A stretch of DNA of 64,000 bases from Puccinellia tenuiflora (GCA_012064385.1 QRDG01000473.1:6914032-6978031), one strand, 5' to 3'. Positions 1-14,299 are shown, counted from the first letter of the stretch. Notes: generated by a model from the letters alone, not told the origin. Translations and numbers: made by a program.

Positions 1-196
1 AGGCAGAGCCAGATATGTTGGTTAAAGTGGTCAGTCTTCATGCTTTAAGAAAAGTTAGCACTGAATGATTCATTATAAAATAAGGCATGGACATTTGCAG
101 TATGAAATATCTTTCTGAGGAAACATATAGTATGGAATATGAAGTGTAATAATTTGGATTTTATGTCTTAAGGATTAACGTTAAACTTGCATATAC

Positions 197-2234
<2,038 letters not shown>

Positions 2235-2880
2235 CGCCGGAGACGAAGCGGTGGTGGTGGCGCGGCTCCCAGCCGTGCTGCTGCTAGCGCCTCTGCTCGG
2301 CTTTCCAGCGCAATGGAATATTTGTAGCGCGCGCCACGCCGTAATGGCCCGCGGATGGGAGCTTATTCACGGTAATGCCCTGCCGGCCCGACCAACGACG
2401 TCGGGAGTGGTCGTTGGGTGTGGCATTCTTGCAATTTTACGTAGACCCGGGCCTATTTGGGGGAGTAGTGGAGGTGTGGAGCGGAGCAGCGGGGCGTTCT
2501 CCGTCCCGCGTCGCTCGCAACCACCGGAGGACGCCGGCGACGACCCGTCAAAGTCAACGTCGCCGCTACGGGGCTGGGACGTCCCTACCCGGGCGCCGGG
2601 CCCACGTACAAGATCCGGTAGTAGTAGCAAATGAAGCTCGGTTAAGCTCCACCGGTAGCCAATGGAGGGCCGCCACGTCATGGCCCTGACGTGTTTTACG
2701 TGCTCCAGCAGCGCGAGACACGGGCGTGGCGGGAGACCGGAGACGCTCGTCGTCGGCTCGCCGTGCTCGGGCCGTCCGTCCGGTCGGCGCAACCCATGAT
2801 TCGTGGTTGCTGGTACACGCGGAATTCTACATCGACGACGGACGGGCGAGTCCAAAGCTGCTGATAGGACCTTAAGCAGC
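2235..2880 (-). promoter_or_regulatory. GC-rich 5' flank of the calreticulin gene
   Basis: This GC-rich stretch lies directly upstream of the calreticulin start codon. Long open frames on both strands here are low-complexity Arg/Pro/Ser translations typical of GC-rich grass promoter and 5'-UTR DNA, with no recognisable domain. I cannot place a TATA box or transcription start confidently. Confidence 0.35.
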
Positions 2881-2885
2881 TGCAT

Positions 2886-3270
2886 GCTATGAAGCTCTGA
2901 TGCTCCTACTCCTAAACGTTCTCGTACTGAGAATGATTCAGCTGTGCAAACATTCTCTGAGGTGCAGACTGCAGGTGGCAGTCAATCTGATGATGCTAGC
3001 AGATATGGGAAATCTTGCCCTATTAGACTAGAGAGAGATTGTTTCTGAACATGAATCTGAAGACGACACTGCAGAAGATGATCGGGGTCTCCTTACTGAT
3101 GAATTAGCCAAAGAACATACCCTATGCAGCCGAAATATGCACCAACCGTCTCAAATGCTATTTGGGTGAATGATGACATGTCTCTGTTTCTGAAAAAGGA
3201 GAGCTAAAAAATGATGCTTCCTCTCAGAACGATGCTCTGGTCACTAGTGAAGACACCGCTACTTATTGGT
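2886..3270 (+). pseudogene. Coding-like relic, unrecognised
   Basis: Short stretches read like an acidic, Ser-rich protein (for example TPKRSRTENDSAVQTFSEVQ, then in another frame EHESEDDTAEDDRGLLTDEL), but the frame changes and is broken by stops. Base composition is coding-like compared with the AT-rich flanks. It may be a fragment of a host gene or of a transposon-captured gene. I do not recognise the family. Bases 3271-3519 show nothing further. Confidence 0.3.
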
Positions 3271-3519
3271 AACTCCATTATTCCTGCTAAAACTGCTTGG
3301 TTCATTCCATGTAATGTTTGCTCCTTTAACAGGAGCTAAAAATGAATACCGGATTCATTGAACCAACTAATGACACCGACTGACATTCTGACAAGTATAG
3401 TACTGGGCAACTGTATCCAACAAGTATTATGAAATAAAAAAAGTTTACCAACTTAAAACATCCAGCAAGCCTACTTAAAAGTTCCATATAACAAATGCAT
3501 GACTAACTAATTGACCCTA

Positions 3520-3686
3520 CTAAATGACATCTTGATTTCTGGTGAAGCACACCCTCACATGGCGGATACAGGCCTTTACTCCGATGGTTTTGTCCACGAA
3601 CACTGGTGGATGTGAGCTTCTAGCTGGAGTTCCAAGTTCTGCAGCTTGTAGTATTGGCGGAGATGAGCCGTGCCCCTTGAAGTGTC
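3520..3686 (-). other. Possible terminal exon downstream of the NLR
   Basis: On the minus strand a strong 3' splice site (pyrimidine-rich TTTTTCTCTTTTAGCAG) precedes an open stretch ending in TAG at 3520-3522. It encodes roughly 55 residues including SSPPILQAAELGTPARSSHP and VFVDKTIGVKACIRHVRVCF. It lies about 360 bp beyond the stop of the NLR reading frame on the same strand. It could be a 3' exon of that gene, an alternative terminal exon, or a relic. No family is recognised. Bases 3690-4045 hold no other supported feature. Confidence 0.3.
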
Positions 3687-4045
3687 CTGCTAAAAGAGAA
3701 AAACAATCACAATAATGCAGGAAACTCACGGGTACATGAAAGCACAAGTATGTTATGGTTTTATACATACCCACTTGATTCACAGGCACGCAGCTAAAGA
3801 ATTTCCATGCTCATGTCTTCTCTTTACTGTGGCAATACATTCCTTGAACACCGAGCATTTAGTCGCTGCCATATGCCTCTTCCATCACAATATTTGAGGC
3901 AATCTGCCATCTAGGTATGTGCAGCACCTTCCTTCTTAAAGTTGAGGTCAGGCATCATCCTTGTTCTCATTTGCTTAGTTCAGCCATCCTTATGATACAC
4001 TCATCTCTAGCTTCTAGAATCTCACAATCCATCCTTCCATGTTGG

Positions 4046-7000
4046 TCACACTGAGAATATTCTGAAATGCCGCTCCAACAGAACTTTCGTACTGCTCTCT
4101 GCCTGACCCTCACCCTCCCTATGTTCACTGCCTTCCAGGCTCCCCACATCCTCATCAATTGCCATCTCGTCCATCCACAATTTACTGAAATCAATTCGGA
4201 GATGTCTGAGAGTGAGATCAGCTGCACTCTTGATGGCTGCCTCTGTGGTCTGCACCTCTTCAGCATTGGCCCCTCGACAATCTATATCAAGAAAAAGATG
4301 CTTGAGGGAAGGAAGTTGTTGGAGACCAAGATAAAAATCACCGCATGGAGATCTGACGCATCGTGCCACTAGCCTATAGACAAACCTTACAAGCTTTGGC
4401 ATAGCACCAAGCTCAAACACTAGTGGCCCCATTACAACATTCCAGTTGAAGAAAAACTCTTCCAGAGATGGGAATCCACTGCTGCATATGATAAGTGTTT
4501 CACTGGGCACTACTTCCGTCGTGTTCAGAGCTAGAGACTGGAGATAAGGCAAGCACCCAAGGACCCCAAGAACCTCCACTCCAACTGGATTAATGTTCAT
4601 GTCTAGCAAGGTGACATTAGAGAGCAAGGCCACCCACTCTGGAATTCTAGGAAAGTGGTACCCTGACCTCATCACAAAATTTTGAAGATGACAGGGAGGA
4701 GGGGGGTAGGAATCCAGCAAGAAATCTAGAGACATGCCATTTTTAACATCACATCCAATATTTAGATACCGAAACTTGAATCTGCAGAGTCTATCGATGC
4801 ATGAAACGAAGATATCTTGTGATCACTGGATGTATCACTAACAAGCCAATCTATCCCTAGATATCTTAATTCAGTCAAACTGCCTAGCTCATCCAAGCAA
4901 CTTGTTGGGGTGCTGCTATCAACTTTCACATAACGAACTTCCTGCAAAGCTTTCATGTTTCCAATTCCTTCGAAAAGTCTTACATTACTAGCATATAAGA
5001 ACACCAACTTTTTCAGCCGGACAATAGTCTTGGTAATTCCTTTATCCCTGTCCACCTTAACTCTAGTGTCTCAAGCTGTTCCAGTTCCCCTATTTTATCT
5101 GGAAGCTTGCTGATGCCAACTCCATTGAGTCCTAGGTATTTCAACTGGAACAATTTCCCTATGTCATCAAAATAATGATTTTCCAAATTACTATGCTCGA
5201 TGCAGATCATCCGTAGTGCTTGAAAGTCTGAAAGAAGTGGCATGCGTTCAGAAGACCCATAAATACTGAATGATCGAGCTTTGAAAAGATCCATACTTGA
5301 TGGCACCATAATATTATCTTGATCGCGACAGTCAAGTAATAACCGACGAGCCTTATCTTGTGGTCCCCACATGTGATTATTATTACCAAATACCGTAACA
5401 AATTTTTCCTCAATTGACTTGGATACAATGAGATCAAGAATCACATCATGTACTCGGCAAAAGGCAGCTTTTCGATCCCATTGTTGTGTTGTAGGCATAA
5501 TCATGCTCCTATTTATGAGCTCATTATAATAGCACTCTCCCACTTGCTCCAATCTTTGTCCACCATATGTACTGATGAAGCCTTCGGCTATCCATCTTCT
5601 TATTATTTGATCCCTTGATATTACAAAATCTTCTGGAAACATACTTAGATATAATAAGCATGTCTTCAGATAGTGGGGAAGGTCATTATAACTAAGAGCT
5701 AGAATTCTTTGCATGTTGCTTACACTGGGAACATCTTCAAATGACGAGCCAATATAGTTCCGATACCTCTCCCATTGTTCTGATGTGCATGGTTTACTGG
5801 CCAACAAGCTTGCAATACTAATAACTGCCAATGGTAAACCACCACACTTTCTCAAGATGTCACTGGATACATCTTTTAACTGAGACGGGCATTGATCTTC
5901 AGCACCAAATATTCTTTTCACAAATAGCTTTCGGGCGAACATCACTTAGCGGTTTCATTTCATAAACATTACTGTAGTCAGGAGAGCAACATGATCTTGC
6001 TACAGAAGTGATACGTGTCGTTATTAAGATTCTGCTGCTGAGGTTATTTTCAAGCAAAGCACATCTGATTGTTGGCCATGCTAATGTGCTCCATATATCA
6101 TCAATAACGACAAAATACCTGTTCCATATTTTACAAAAATAAGGAAGTATTACAAAATACATTGAAATTCATGCTAATAGCTAGTTTAATATATTCAAAG
6201 ATCTAATTTAATTGACATGGATATGAATGCATTAAATCAACAAGCTAAATAATACTCCATACGGATAACAAATATGAGACATGACTAATTAAGCCTTGAG
6301 GTTGTAAATACTGATAGATCTCCAGGGAACAAGCATGACTATGTGCTAACCAAAATGGGGATATGGCAACAGAAATTATGTGGAACAAGATTATCATGGA
6401 AAGTTTTGAAGTACCTTTTATCATTGAGGAACGACCTCAATTTATTGATGAGCTGCTCCTCATCGTATCCTTCTATGCCTGGATAGTGTTTTATCCCTGT
6501 CACAGCGGTGAGTATGTTTCTCAATATTTTCCTCATGTCAGGTTTCTGTGATACTGAAACAAATGCTCGACAATCAAACTGCTCTCCAATTTTATCATAA
6601 ACCTGCCGGCCAAGAGTAGTCTTTCCTAACCCTCCAAGTCCAACAACAGATACCACCTTCACTTTTCTTACAGAATTTTCCTCCCCTTCAGCTAACCATT
6701 CGATGAGCTCATCTCTTGGTTCATCAATACCCACAAGGCTTTCGGACTCTGCATAAAGCGCCGGTAACCGAGGGTCGATGTGCACCACCGTGCTAGAGCT
6801 TGAAACCACCCCATCAAAGTTGTACCTTTTGCGTTGCTCTCCAGCATGATCAACACGGGTCTTGAGCTTCAAGATCTTGCTGGCAATCTCACTGCGAGCT
6901 CCAAGTGATCTTAGCTTGTGAATGCTCTCCTGGAAGAAGCCCTTCATATTCTTGCGCTTGTCGGGGTCACGCTGCTCAACACGGCGGACAAAGTCATCGA

Positions 7001-7259
7001 TGCAATCCTCAATCTTGTACGACAGCTCTCTGATCTGGTTCCTCCACTCCTTCACCTGGACATCGAGATCATCGATGTCCGCCAGCTTCAAGAGCAGGGC
7101 GTTCATGCTGCTCAGCTCATCCTGCAGCGCAAGGATCTCGTCGCCCACTCCCTTCAGGCTGCTGTACTTCTTCTCCAATAGGGTGGAGAGCTTCCCAAGG
7201 ACGGGGCTCAGCACCCCAGTTGCAACACTCACCAGTGCAAGCGCCAACGTCGGAGGCAT
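4046..7259 (-). pseudogene. CC-NBS-LRR resistance-like gene with three frameshifts
   Basis: Intracellular immune receptor family. Exon 1 (7259-6415) encodes a coiled-coil domain with an EDVID-type motif (KIEDCIDDFVRRVE) and the start of NB-ARC: P-loop GLGGLGKTTL near residue 207 and RNBS-A FDCRAFVSVSQ. An intron (6414-6119, GT/AG) is followed by exon 2: kinase-2 YFVVIDDIW, RNBS-B SRILITTR, GGLPLAV, RNBS-D region LKTCLLYLSMFPEDFVI, an MHD variant (VHDVILDLI, so Met is Val) and LRRs. Three one-base-type frame changes are needed: near 5940 (after KPLSD), near 5028 (LRR 1-2 region) and near 4820. The final frame (about 4800-4046) carries LRRs such as LPSLKHLFLDIDC. Either a young pseudogene or a low-quality consensus; every other motif is well preserved. 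Confidence 0.88.
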
Positions 7260-7262
7260 CTA

Positions 7263-9470
7263 AAGAGAATCACGTGCAAATGACAATATTGGGAATGGTT
7301 CCTGAGCAAGAAAACTCAGGGGAGACTAATGGAGGTGAAGTTGGGAGAAAAAATAGCTTTACTGGTCTCCAGCCAGTGAACATCTTGTACGCAGCACAAG
7401 ATAGTGATTATGTACGAACGATGACATTGGCCGCAGACTATAGGTGGATTATTAAATTATAACAGCATCAAATATGATAACAGAGTGGTTGTATCCACTC
7501 CAGCATCAACTTTCATATTTGGTAACCTGTAACATCATTCCAGAGACTTGTTTGTGTATGTAAGCTGGTCAATATATTTTTTTAATCTAAGAAGCTGAAT
7601 TGCACCTGTTCATCCTAGAGTCTACTGTAGTAGATGTGTAAAAACCTATCACAAGAAGGGCTAACCTTTCATGGTGTATGCATACTTTACTTCTAACTGA
7701 ACATCCAAATTTTCTTAACTAAAAACTGTGCAGCCCTTCCGAAGCATTCAGCAGTGAGACTACGATCTGCATAGTTTCACTGAATTCTGGTACTTCCAAA
7801 ACATATGGAGACGGTACTACTGCTTCAATATATGTTCAGAGATTCTTATTCTGGGTGCTCCCCTGATAACCAAAACTTTGCTCATGTCATGCTCCTTGAT
7901 ACACTAGTAGTGTTGTATTTTCTAATCAATTTACTCTATATATAGATTTTTGATGGATCATTTTGATTTTTTAATAACATTTTTTGTCGATGTTACCGGT
8001 TCTGCCCTACCAAATTGCAATCCACGCTCCGGTAATGGAGAACATGTAATTTTAATCACAGTACGCTTGTACAGCACCTACTTGCATAATAGTCTACTAG
8101 ACCAACTGGTAAAACTTGTTGCATTATTCAGTAATGCAGTACAAGAGGGTGACATACTGACATATTGTACTACCTCATGGTCAACAATCTACAAAGAGAA
8201 CATGCATCGTGTACCTCGTGAAAATAAAAGCAGATATCTCTCTTGCTAAAACATAGAACATGTATAATTATGCTATTCAATATATGGTGAAAGTGATAGC
8301 AAATTTTACATTTCCCCACAATAGCGGTTCAGACTTCAGAGTGATATAAATCCTATGAAATTAATAGAGATGACGTTGGAGAGATATTAGCGCCACTAAT
8401 CATGAATTCATACACATACAATTACTGTATACAAGATAGTGATTATGTACTATATGGTGACTTAATTATAACAGTGTCGCAATCTATCAAAGCAGTTGTA
8501 TCCACTCCAGCATCAGCTTGCAGAATGCAGATTTGACAACCTACCTACCTGTATAGTTATATGTCATCAAAAGAGACTTTTGTTTCTTGATGCCACTCCG
8601 TCAAGCAAATTTCAAACCAAATAATATATGCTATTCAAAAACATATGTAAAACCGGATAAAAAACTCTCCAATCTCCATAGCATCCTTCGTAGGCTGGGA
8701 TGATTAGAGATATATGCTGGTGAGATAAGAACACCTCCTGCATCTACCACAGTGTGTCACTGTGTCATCATCAACGGGAAAACTCGTGACAGCGGCTGCA
8801 TATATCTTTCCATGCAATTTCCTTGCTTATGTACAGTGCAGCAAGGCCTGCCAGGTTATGTTCACGTTCGGTATATAATGTAGTCTCTTTTGATGACACG
8901 ACGATGGCAGGTCAAGGAGCCGATCAAATGCAAATTCTTTGTCTAGCCTACAACACAATATTTTGGCCTTAGCCTCTACTGGTTTTTCTCTTGCTGGCTC
9001 TGTCCATCAGCAACGAGCCAACGAGCGATATCTCACCCCTCGTTCTGATACCAGTATCAGGAAAAGATAGAGACACAAATACCCCGCAGTCGCTCCATCT
9101 TTTGCCTGCAGCGTGATGCTCAGCCGCTCAGAAGCAGCGTGCTACTCCCTGTCTCCAGGAACGCTATCTGCTCTCTTCCCCTCTGTTCCATCTCCCTTGC
9201 TCTCTTGGCTCTAGTTGAAACTTTCTCTCATAAGAATCACAAAAATGGCTTGCACTAAGCTAAAACGGATGGCTGAATTCACTCTTGATAGAAAATATGA
9301 ATCGCGGCACATAAAATTGAACTTTTTTTTTCTGCGGGGCACATAAAATTGAACATTAACATGACACAAAAAAAGGATTCCGACGTATAAATCCTCACAT
9401 GTCAAACTTAGGGTTTGGATGAGAATAAATGGGAATGGGGAGGATAAGGGAACAGGAGGAAGGGGCTTAC
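7263..9470. other. Upstream region of the NLR, no gene found
   Basis: AT-rich non-coding DNA. On the minus strand two acceptor-like sites just before the NLR start (TTTCTTGCTCAG near 7305 and GATTCTCTTTAG next to the ATG) would allow a 5'-UTR intron spanning this region. The only internal structure noticed is a diverged direct duplication (listed separately). No domain-bearing ORF is present. Confidence 0.4.
7395..8560 (+). repeat. Diverged direct duplication (about 7395-7540 and 8430-8560)
   Basis: Both copies contain ACAAGATAGTGATTATGTAC, then TTATAACAG, then GTTGTATCCACTCCAGCATC in the same order, with small indels between. The copies lie about 1 kb apart in the same orientation. This is an old local duplication upstream of the NLR gene; no coding content. 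Confidence 0.6.
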
Positions 9471-9660
9471 CTTGCGTTGCTTGGCAACTGGAGCTCGTCG
9501 ACGGCCGCTGCTCCGGTCCCTTGCTGGCGGCGCCGCTGCAGACCGGTGGACAGTACGGCTCGCCACAGAGACAAAAAAGGAGAGCGCGATACAGAGGAGG
9601 CGTGTTCTTGCTGGCCTGGGGTCGCGACACGATGTTTTTTTTTCCAGTTTTGTTGTGCGT
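9471..9660 (-). other. Possible 5' non-coding exon of the NLR
   Basis: Minus-strand GC-rich block ending in a consensus donor AACGCAAG|GTAAGC (donor GT at 9470-9469). It contrasts sharply in base composition with the AT-rich flanks and lies 2.2 kb upstream of the NLR start on the same strand, next to acceptor-like sites just before the ATG. Grass NLR genes often have a 5'-UTR intron. The start of the exon is not resolvable. It could equally be the first exon of another, lost gene. Confidence 0.35.
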
Positions 9661-9678
9661 AAAACAACGGAAACCATA

Positions 9679-11310
9679 ATTGGAGCCCGAGCTCCATGGA
9701 CACCGCACAGAAATAATAAATCTAGTTTTGAAATGTGCACTTTTTACCGCACTCAGATCCACGTATTTGTTATTTTTGTTCACCCTAAAGCATAAAAAGT
9801 TTAGGATTGGTTTTTTACACACCAGTAGAGTTCATCATTATCTATATCTAGGGTCTTTTTGAATTTTTTGAAAACTTCCAAATATAATTTTTGATTTTTT
9901 CAAAAAATGAGCTCTTTAGCTAAGGAGTCATTTGTCCACTCTTGTAAAACAATTGTTATGACATCACGTATAATTTGTACATTTTTAAAACTAGACAAAA
10001 GACTTTAATTAAGAAGAAAAGAGTTGGCCGGTTAATTAGCGGAAAACCGGCCGAAAACCTCTACATACACCCTTCTCGACTTGTCATGGAACACGACCGT
10101 CTCGAGAGAACACACAACCATCCCGCCTACCAACATATACACCGTCGAAGCAAAGACCATCGTCTATTGCTAACTGGTGTCATCTTCATTATTTCTCCTA
10201 GGACCAACGACTTTAGCTTTATCGAAGAACGACCACCTAGAAAGCCATCATCGCAACGGCCTCGTGAAGCCCACATGTCCACGCCAACACAGTCGACAGT
10301 TCGCGTAGAATACTGGCAACTCCGATTCTAATGATAAACTCTCACTGGGTGATAATCAAGACTTGTGTCGATGAATATGTTCACGATCGGATCACCCTTC
10401 ATAGGCCATCTTTACCACTTGAAAGACGACAAAAGCTCCGACTTCATGATAGGAGAAGTCTGACATGAAGACTCTTCGGCCACGTCAAAACAATAGTCGA
10501 CTAACTAAGTCTTGTCGCGACCAGATATTCACCCATCGGTGTCATTGTTGTCGTGCAAGTCACCACACGGAACACCGCACCCACCACCGCTACCATCCAT
10601 TGGTCCATCCGACTGATGCACAACTCCAAGAATGATGCCCCCCCCCCAGAGGGAACAATGTGCCGCCATCATCCGATATGTGGATCTAGGGTTTCCCTCA
10701 AAGATAGTGGAACGAGGGTGGGAAGCTTCATCCCGTGTATGCTTCTGGAAGGAGACTACCCCGAGGGCACCTCCATCCTCGACTCTGGACACAAGCCGAA
10801 GTCAAGTTTTTTCACCCGGATGTGCCCCTCCCGAGACCTCCATTCTGCACATCGGACCAAGCCACCTTCAAAGCCCTCGACCTAGAGAAGCCCAGCCAAG
10901 ACCCACAGTCCTTGGCAGGGCCCACACAAAACCGATAAGAGCCAGAGCCTCCCAGATTCGATCGCATTGGATCTTGCCACCGTGTCACCTCTGCCGCATG
11001 GCCGACCGAAGCCGTAGGAGGGAGCATCAGGTACGCACGCAACCCCACTCTAGCGGTCGGAAGGCAAGCACGCACCACAAGCTATAAAGTCATAGCACGC
11101 CGCAAGGGGTCGAAGAGACGCCCTAGAGTCGTGCTGCTGGGATGCACCACGACTTCGCCCAGAATATAAAGTATTTCAAGTTGAGATTTTGCATGTTTAC
11201 GAGGTACATCATCGACGACATGCAGGATTTTGTTTTTCAAATTTCTCAAAATTTGTAAATATGACTTTTTAAATTTCAGTAAAAAGATCACCGGAGCTCG
11301 GGAGCGAGAA
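9679..11310. mobile_element. Putative inverted-repeat transposon of 1.6 kb
   Basis: Left end GGAGCCCGAGCTCC and right end GGAGCTCGGGAGC are inverted, and each is followed inward by AT-rich DNA with T-rich or A-rich runs. The centre (about 10020-11100) is more GC-rich and holds only short frames with no domain. The ends resemble those of four shorter inverted-repeat elements in this window, so this may be a larger relative carrying captured DNA. Superfamily (Mutator-like?) and target duplication were not established. It includes a 10-C run at 10638-10647. Confidence 0.4.
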
Positions 11311-11345
11311 CTCTCCCCTCGTTCCTATCTTATTGGATATATATA

Positions 11346-12234
11346 TTTTGTTTTTGCAACGTGTTTGGCAGTCATGACATTGGAAACATCATTTCAATTG
11401 TCGTCATGAAATTGGAAATGTCATTCAACTGTAACTCCAGTGAATGTCTTAATATATCAAGTCAATTCTTATCTCTTACTCTGTCATTTTATCTCTACCA
11501 AATGAAATTAAATGAGTGTAGTTTCCCGCACGGCCGCCCAGTGAACATGCAACTCTACCTGTTGGTTCGGCGACACTGCCCTCTCATTGTGAGCGTAGTC
11601 AACGGTAGCTAGCGGTCTAGCACCCCATGATGCAGGGGGCGCAACAGATCGGGTGGCGGCGCGTCCAGCAGGGGGCGATGCGGGGACAAAACTTCGAAAG
11701 GTCGGGGGAGCGGTGGAAGCCCGGTGAGAGGTTGGGACTCGCTAGGGTTTTGAGGCCGACCTGCTCCTTGGGGAGGGGAGAGGACGAATGGTGATTCAGA
11801 TTCTGAGTGGTGCGCCTGCACTACCACTTATGGCTTGTAGTAATGGCAGATTAACTCAACGTTGCTTTGATGACGGAATCCAATCGCCTTGTTCGCACCG
11901 CTCGCCCCCTTCTTCTCCAATTCGCCTTTCCGAGTAGATCTCGCTCGCCGTTCTTTTTTTTTAGTGGTAGATGACTCGCGGGTTACTGCGGCAACTGGTA
12001 TATGGGCTTTAGTGGATTTTAGAAGCCCAATCAACCACAGTGGGCCAATTTGATGTGCAAAGTAGCGTCCCCTAGGGACATTCGGCCCAGTGTGTCACTG
12101 AAATAGATCAAACGGCCAGGAACAAACAGGAAGAGCAATCGGACGGCCAAAATTGCCCAAGTTGTGAGGGATGCGTGACAGAGCTCCTCTTTGGCTCAGT
12201 TTTAATGTCCCTAATATTTTTTGTTTTTGCAACG
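11346..12234. mobile_element. Insertion of unknown class flanked by a 16-bp direct repeat
   Basis: TTTTGTTTTTGCAACG occurs at 11346-11361 and again, perfectly, at 12219-12234, bracketing 857 bp. A 16-bp flanking repeat would fit a target-site duplication of a LINE or other target-primed insertion, but there is no poly(A) tail, and the interior shows no domain (only a Pro-rich minus-strand frame near 11609-11827). Could also be a chance or recombination-derived repeat. Confidence 0.35.
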
Positions 12235-12818
12235 ACTTATGAGTTGTGACGTACGGATGATAAAACTATGACGTCAAAATGGCGCGCCTGTTTTTTCTCC
12301 ATGCAGTCTAATTTTGCACCGTGTTCTGCTATATCAATTTCTTGCGGACACGCTTCAGATGTTACGTCAAGACAAGACTTGAGGTGCTGCATGCTGGAAT
12401 CGCACCATATATACCAGGTGTGAAACATACTGCGGTGTCGTGTCAACCCATCAGAGTTCCGGCCGGCTGCTTTGCGAAGCGAAGTCAGTGTCCTCTGAAT
12501 TTCAGAGAGAGGGCGGTGAAGTGGACTTGGAGAGCATCCACGCCACACGAGGTTCAGGTTGTTTCCTTAAAAAGGTGGCCGGCACCGTCGCCGGCGCCGG
12601 TGCACCCACACCGGATCTTCAGCTGTCATGACCATTTCCTCTGTTCCAGCACCAACACAGCTGATCGAGCGGCCGGGTCAGCGTTTCTGATTTAATGCGG
12701 CCGCCGGCCGCTGCTGCTCCCGCTGCACGGACACACCGTCTTGGAATTCTTCTGCACAACAAATGGGTCAGCATTCGGGTACGAGAATTCCCAATCTACT
12801 CCAACCCCCGTTTTCTCT

Positions 12819-12828
12819 CTATATATAC
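12819..12828 (+). promoter_or_regulatory. TATA box of the PIP-like gene
   Basis: CTATATATAC preceded by a pyrimidine-rich stretch, about 155 bp upstream of the start codon at 12982. The duplicate gene has the counterpart CTATTTATATG near 13880 at a similar distance. Confidence 0.65.
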
Positions 12829-12981
12829 ACACTTCTGCTAGGCTAGACTAGCACCAAACCATCTTCAGATTTCAGACTCGGAGCCGGCCAGAGATTCAGA
12901 GAGAGATATACGTGCGTGCTCCATTCTCCATTGAGTTCTCAGAGTAGATCGAAGAGCTCGTTTGCTTGCTTCTTGGGAACC

Positions 12982-13176
12982 ATGGTCGCCTACCGCCGCC
13001 GTGACTGGTTCATCATCGTCGTCATGGCCCTCGCCATGATCGTCGCCACGAGCTTAGTGCAGTGCGCCGAGGGTGCCAGGCCCGTGCCGCCGAGCCCTGT
13101 GTCGTCCTCCACGCTGGTCTCGACGTTGATGGAGATGCTGCCCATGGGGCCGAGCGGAGGAGGCGCGGGCCACTGA
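12982..13176 (+). CDS. Small secreted peptide precursor, PIP-like (64 aa)
   Basis: The start at 12982 (AACCATGGTC, good plant context) gives a 64-residue protein: basic N-terminus MVAYRRRDWF, hydrophobic signal segment IIVVMALAMIVATSLV (residues about 11-26), a short spacer ARPVPPSPVSS, and the C-terminus MGPSGGGAGH. PAMP-induced secreted peptides end in SGPS-x-GxGH, and the last ten residues match this except Met for the first Ser. Size, signal peptide and terminal His also fit. The mature peptide would act outside the cell as an immune or growth signal, by analogy. An alternative is a CEP-like peptide, which ends in GxGH but needs a Pro-rich DFRPT-type core that is absent. Intact; single exon. 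Confidence 0.65.
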   Translation: MVAYRRRDWFIIVVMALAMIVATSLVQCAEGARPVPPSPVSSSTLVSTLMEMLPMGPSGGGAGH

Positions 13177-13514
13177 TCAGCTCAACTTCATTAGCCTGTA
13201 GACTACTCCGTAGTATATACAGGTTCAGCAAAGTATTTTTTGCTGTTCCCGTCAGTATTTTTAGTTTTTTTTATCGTTTTTTTCATTTTATTAATTACAT
13301 TTTATCCTTCGCCTTGCACTTGCAGGAGTCGTAGAAATGTATAGATTTTTTACGGTATGCACACTGATTTATAACATGATATACGGACCACTGTAAAGAA
13401 GTTAACTGAATATGCGTCAGTTTTCAGTTAAACCGAAGAGATAGAACCACTATTTATCGTCGTCCACTTTGCGTTAACTTCATCTCAGCAAGAGCAAGGC
13501 TACTTTTCTGACTT
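13177..13514. other. 3' region of the PIP-like gene
   Basis: AT-rich DNA after the stop codon, including a T-rich stretch near 13255-13300. It probably contains the 3' UTR. No other feature is seen before the second duplication copy. Confidence 0.4.
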
Positions 13515-14175
13515 TCAAAGAGGATGCTGAGCAGTGGACTTTCAGATGCACCCTCTCGATCGCCACACGAAGTTCAGGTTGTTGCCTCAAATGGTGGCCG
13601 GCGCCGACGCCGGCGCCGGATCTCCTGCTGCGATGACAATTTCTTCTGTTCCAGCACCAACACAGCAGAGCGGGGCCCGTGTCAGCTTTCTGAGTCAATG
13701 TGTGGCCGCTGCTGCTCCCGCTGCACGGACTGACGGACACACCTTCTTGGAATTCTTGACTGTTTCTTCTGCACATCATTCCCTTCAGAACGAGAATTTC
13801 CAACCTGGTTCGCTGCGAAGAACGAGACACGTACGATGTACGGTGAACCAGCCAGCTACACGCCAACCCCCATTCTCCCTCTCTATTTATATGTACACAT
13901 CTGTTAGACTAAACTAGCACAAAACCATCAACACCCTAGGAGCGCCGGTCAGAGTTCAGAGAAACATACGTTCATGCGTTCATGCGTGCGTGCTAGATCT
14001 ATACAGTTTTCAGAGTACATCGAAGAGCACCTTCGTTTGCTTCTTGAGAGCCATGGTTGCTCACGAACTCCGCGGCTGGTTCCGTGTGGTCATTGTCGCC
14101 CTCGTCATGATCGTCGCCACGAGCTTAGCGCCGTGCACGTGAGGCCCATGCCCCTTAGAGCAACTCCAGCCGTTG

Positions 14176-14299
14176 CCCCCCCCCCCCCCCCCCCCCCTCC
14201 AGGTTATCCGGCGAAGGTTTTTTAGCCCGTTCGCCAGCGCCCCCCAAGCCTTGGGGAGGCCTCGATTCCCACTCGCCCCCCCCCCCCCCCCCCCCCCCC
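14176..14299. repeat. Long C homopolymers
   Basis: A run of 22 C at 14176-14197 and one of 24 C at 14276-14299, just inside the Harbinger left end, followed by a short CA repeat. A third run of 15 C is at 16138-16152 inside the same element. Exact lengths are unreliable in any assembly. Confidence 0.9.

Noticed and set aside
10020..11100. Protein-coding gene inside the 9679-11310 element
   Set aside because: Frames are short, overlap on both strands, and show no family motif, signal peptide or splice pattern.
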